Under the pieces are notes generated by a model, which was not told the origin of the DNA, searched no databases, and was given only the letters and a program-made list of their open reading frames with translations. Below, piece by piece: positions 5,762-6,818 of a DNA stretch of 6,818 bases. The stretch covers positions 1-6,818 of the forward strand of contig WFQZ01000263.1 of NCBI GenBank assembly GCA_015486785.1, in the 5' to 3' direction. The stretch comes from Thermoflexales bacterium. GTDB taxonomy: Bacteria; Chloroflexota; Anaerolineae; B4-G1; SLSP01. Position 1 is the first letter of the stretch, and each line of letters begins with the position of its first letter. The position numbers were made by a program, and so were the translations under genes.

Positions 5762-6818
5762 ATGTCAGACCTGACACCGGAATCATTGCCCTTACAGAAC
5801 CCCAGCGAAAGCACGCTGCGCCGCTTGCGCCACGATCACTTGCGCACTCTGCTGCTGGGGACCCTGTGGTCGGTGCCGGTTATGGCCATCTTCTCCCTAA
5901 CGCTTTCCACCAAAGGCGACTTCAGCACCATTGATACCTACGCCGCCTTGCCCTTCTTGGGCATCTTTCTGCTCAGTTGGCTGAGTCTCTTTCTGCTCGA
6001 ACAGCCGCGTACCCAGAAGTACGCCATCTACAGCTACTTGAGCAGCTTCCTGGTGGGCGAAGCCCTGTTCATGTTCTACGGCCAGCACGAACTCACCACC
6101 ATCTTCCGCGATGGTGCGCCTTACCTGCTGCTGATCGTCGCCGCTGTGGGTGGAGCGTTTCTTTCGCCACAGGCTGCCTTGTTCTTCAATGGGGGCACCC
6201 TCATTTGGACGATCTGGTGGGCTATCGCCACGGATGTTCACCCCTACAGCCTGGTGATGGCGATCCTGTTGGCCGTAGGGGTCGCCAGCATCGCGCACTT
6301 TACTGCCGGCAGCCTCTACGAGGCGATGGACTACTCTTTGCAGAACTATTATCGCACCCGCAAGCGGGCCGAGGAGTTCTGGCGCAACAAGGAGGAATTG
6401 CGGCAAGCCCTCGAAGAGCGCAATTGGCTCAATCAGGAGCTGCAAACCACTAACCGCGCTTTGGAAACCAGCAGTGAGGTGGGCCGTCAGGCGACTTCTA
6501 TCCTGAATCTGGATGAATTGCTCCCGAAGATCGTCGCCCTGATCCAAGAGAACTTCGGTTACTACTTCGTCGGCATCTGGTTGCCCAACAAGACGGGCGA
6601 TATTTTGAGCCTGCGGGCCGGTGTGCGCTTGCCGACGGAGCGCGTCCCCGGCAACACGCTACACGGCCTCACCATCTCAACTGCTAAGGCCAGCATCATT
6701 GCTCACGTCTTTCGCAGCGGCAAAGAGCGCATCGTGGAAGACGTTTTGGCCGTTACCGATTACTTGGCATTGGAGGAACTGCCGGCAACCCGCTCTGTCC
6801 TGGCCGTGCCTTTAGCCC
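5762..6818 (+). CDS. Six-helix membrane protein with coiled coil and GAF domain, probable sensor kinase (3' end outside window)
   Basis: An open frame starts at ATG 5762 after AAGGGAG (four nt spacing) and runs off the right edge, giving 352 residues (MSDLTPESLPLQ to VLAVPLA). Six hydrophobic segments are visible at about 28-48, 61-80, 87-107, 118-136, 137-157 and 161-183. Residues about 195-240 form a charged heptad-like coiled coil (RAEEFWRNKEELRQALEERN). From about 248 a GAF domain begins: SILNLDELLPKIVALIQENF, then YYFVGIWLP, a loop with LSLRAGV, and SVLAVPLA at the edge. This order strongly resembles Chloroflexota multi-sensor histidine kinases, where GAF is followed by HisKA and HATPase domains. 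The output domain is not visible, so a cyclase, phosphatase or transcriptional output cannot be excluded. No cysteine occurs in the visible GAF part, which argues against a bilin-binding photosensor. It is 15 nt downstream of the TPR gene and probably in the same operon. Confidence 0.88.
   Translation, partial: MSDLTPESLPLQNPSESTLRRLRHDHLRTLLLGTLWSVPVMAIFSLTLSTKGDFSTIDTYAALPFLGIFLLSWLSLFLLEQPRTQKYAIYSYLSSFLVGEALFMFYGQHELTTIFRDGAPYLLLIVAAVGGAFLSPQAALFFNGGTLIWTIWWAIATDVHPYSLVMAILLAVGVASIAHFTAGSLYEAMDYSLQNYYRTRKRAEEFWRNKEELRQALEERNWLNQELQTTNRALETSSEVGRQATSILNLDELLPKIVALIQENFGYYFVGIWLPNKTGDILSLRAGVRLPTERVPGNTLHGLTISTAKASIIAHVFRSGKERIVEDVLAVTDYLALEELPATRSVLAVPLA

Noticed and set aside
5897..6547. 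Minus-strand open frame of 216 aa near the right end
   Set aside because: It is antisense to the membrane GAF gene. The plus strand gives hydrophobic helices, a coiled coil and a GAF domain, whereas this frame gives a Gln/Gly-rich product without motifs.
1..6818. tRNA, rRNA, CRISPR arrays, insertion sequences, attachment sites
   Set aside because: I looked for cloverleaf-like segments, spaced direct repeats, transposase motifs and terminal inverted repeats and saw none. Coding sequence fills nearly the whole window.

Overview
The window looks like a piece of a GC-rich (roughly 58-60% by eye) bacterial chromosome, most likely from the Chloroflexota (Anaerolineae or relatives). This placement is an inference. 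It rests on a secreted protein ending in an LYLPLVTRN-type tail, on a membrane protein with a Thr/Pro-rich linker and TPRs, and on a multi-pass membrane coiled-coil-GAF sensor whose wording resembles the multi-sensor kinases abundant in that phylum. No rRNA or other phylogenetic marker is present to settle it.

Layout, left to right. (1) Positions 1-557, plus strand: the C-terminal end of a large secreted or surface protein, with one InlB-type beta repeat, one PKD-like beta-sandwich domain and a short hydrophobic tail. (2) Positions 566-595: a perfect 12-bp GC-rich hairpin between two convergent genes, probably a shared terminator. (3) Positions 598-2601, minus strand: a complete, intact uvrB, excinuclease ABC subunit B (667 aa). 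(4) Positions 2602-2726: a divergent promoter region with a perfect TATAAT on each strand and a small inverted repeat between them. (5) Positions 2727-4256, plus strand: a complete M32 (Taq-type) metallocarboxypeptidase with all five family motifs. (6) Positions 4271-5746, plus strand: a single-pass membrane protein with a Thr/Pro-rich linker and a TPR domain. (7) From 5762 to the end of the window, plus strand: the N-terminal 352 residues of a six-helix membrane protein with a coiled coil and a GAF domain, probably a sensor histidine kinase or similar signalling protein that continues past the edge.

Genes 5 to 7 lie on one strand with gaps of only 14 and 15 nt. Each has its own Shine-Dalgarno sequence and no terminator is visible between them, so they probably form one operon read from the promoter near 2660. 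UvrB is transcribed away from them and is a stand-alone repair gene here. Every stretch over 300 bases is genic. I see no RNA genes, insertion sequences, CRISPR arrays or other signs of mobility. The part most worth following is the pairing of a peptidase gene with two uncharacterised membrane proteins; the rest is ordinary.
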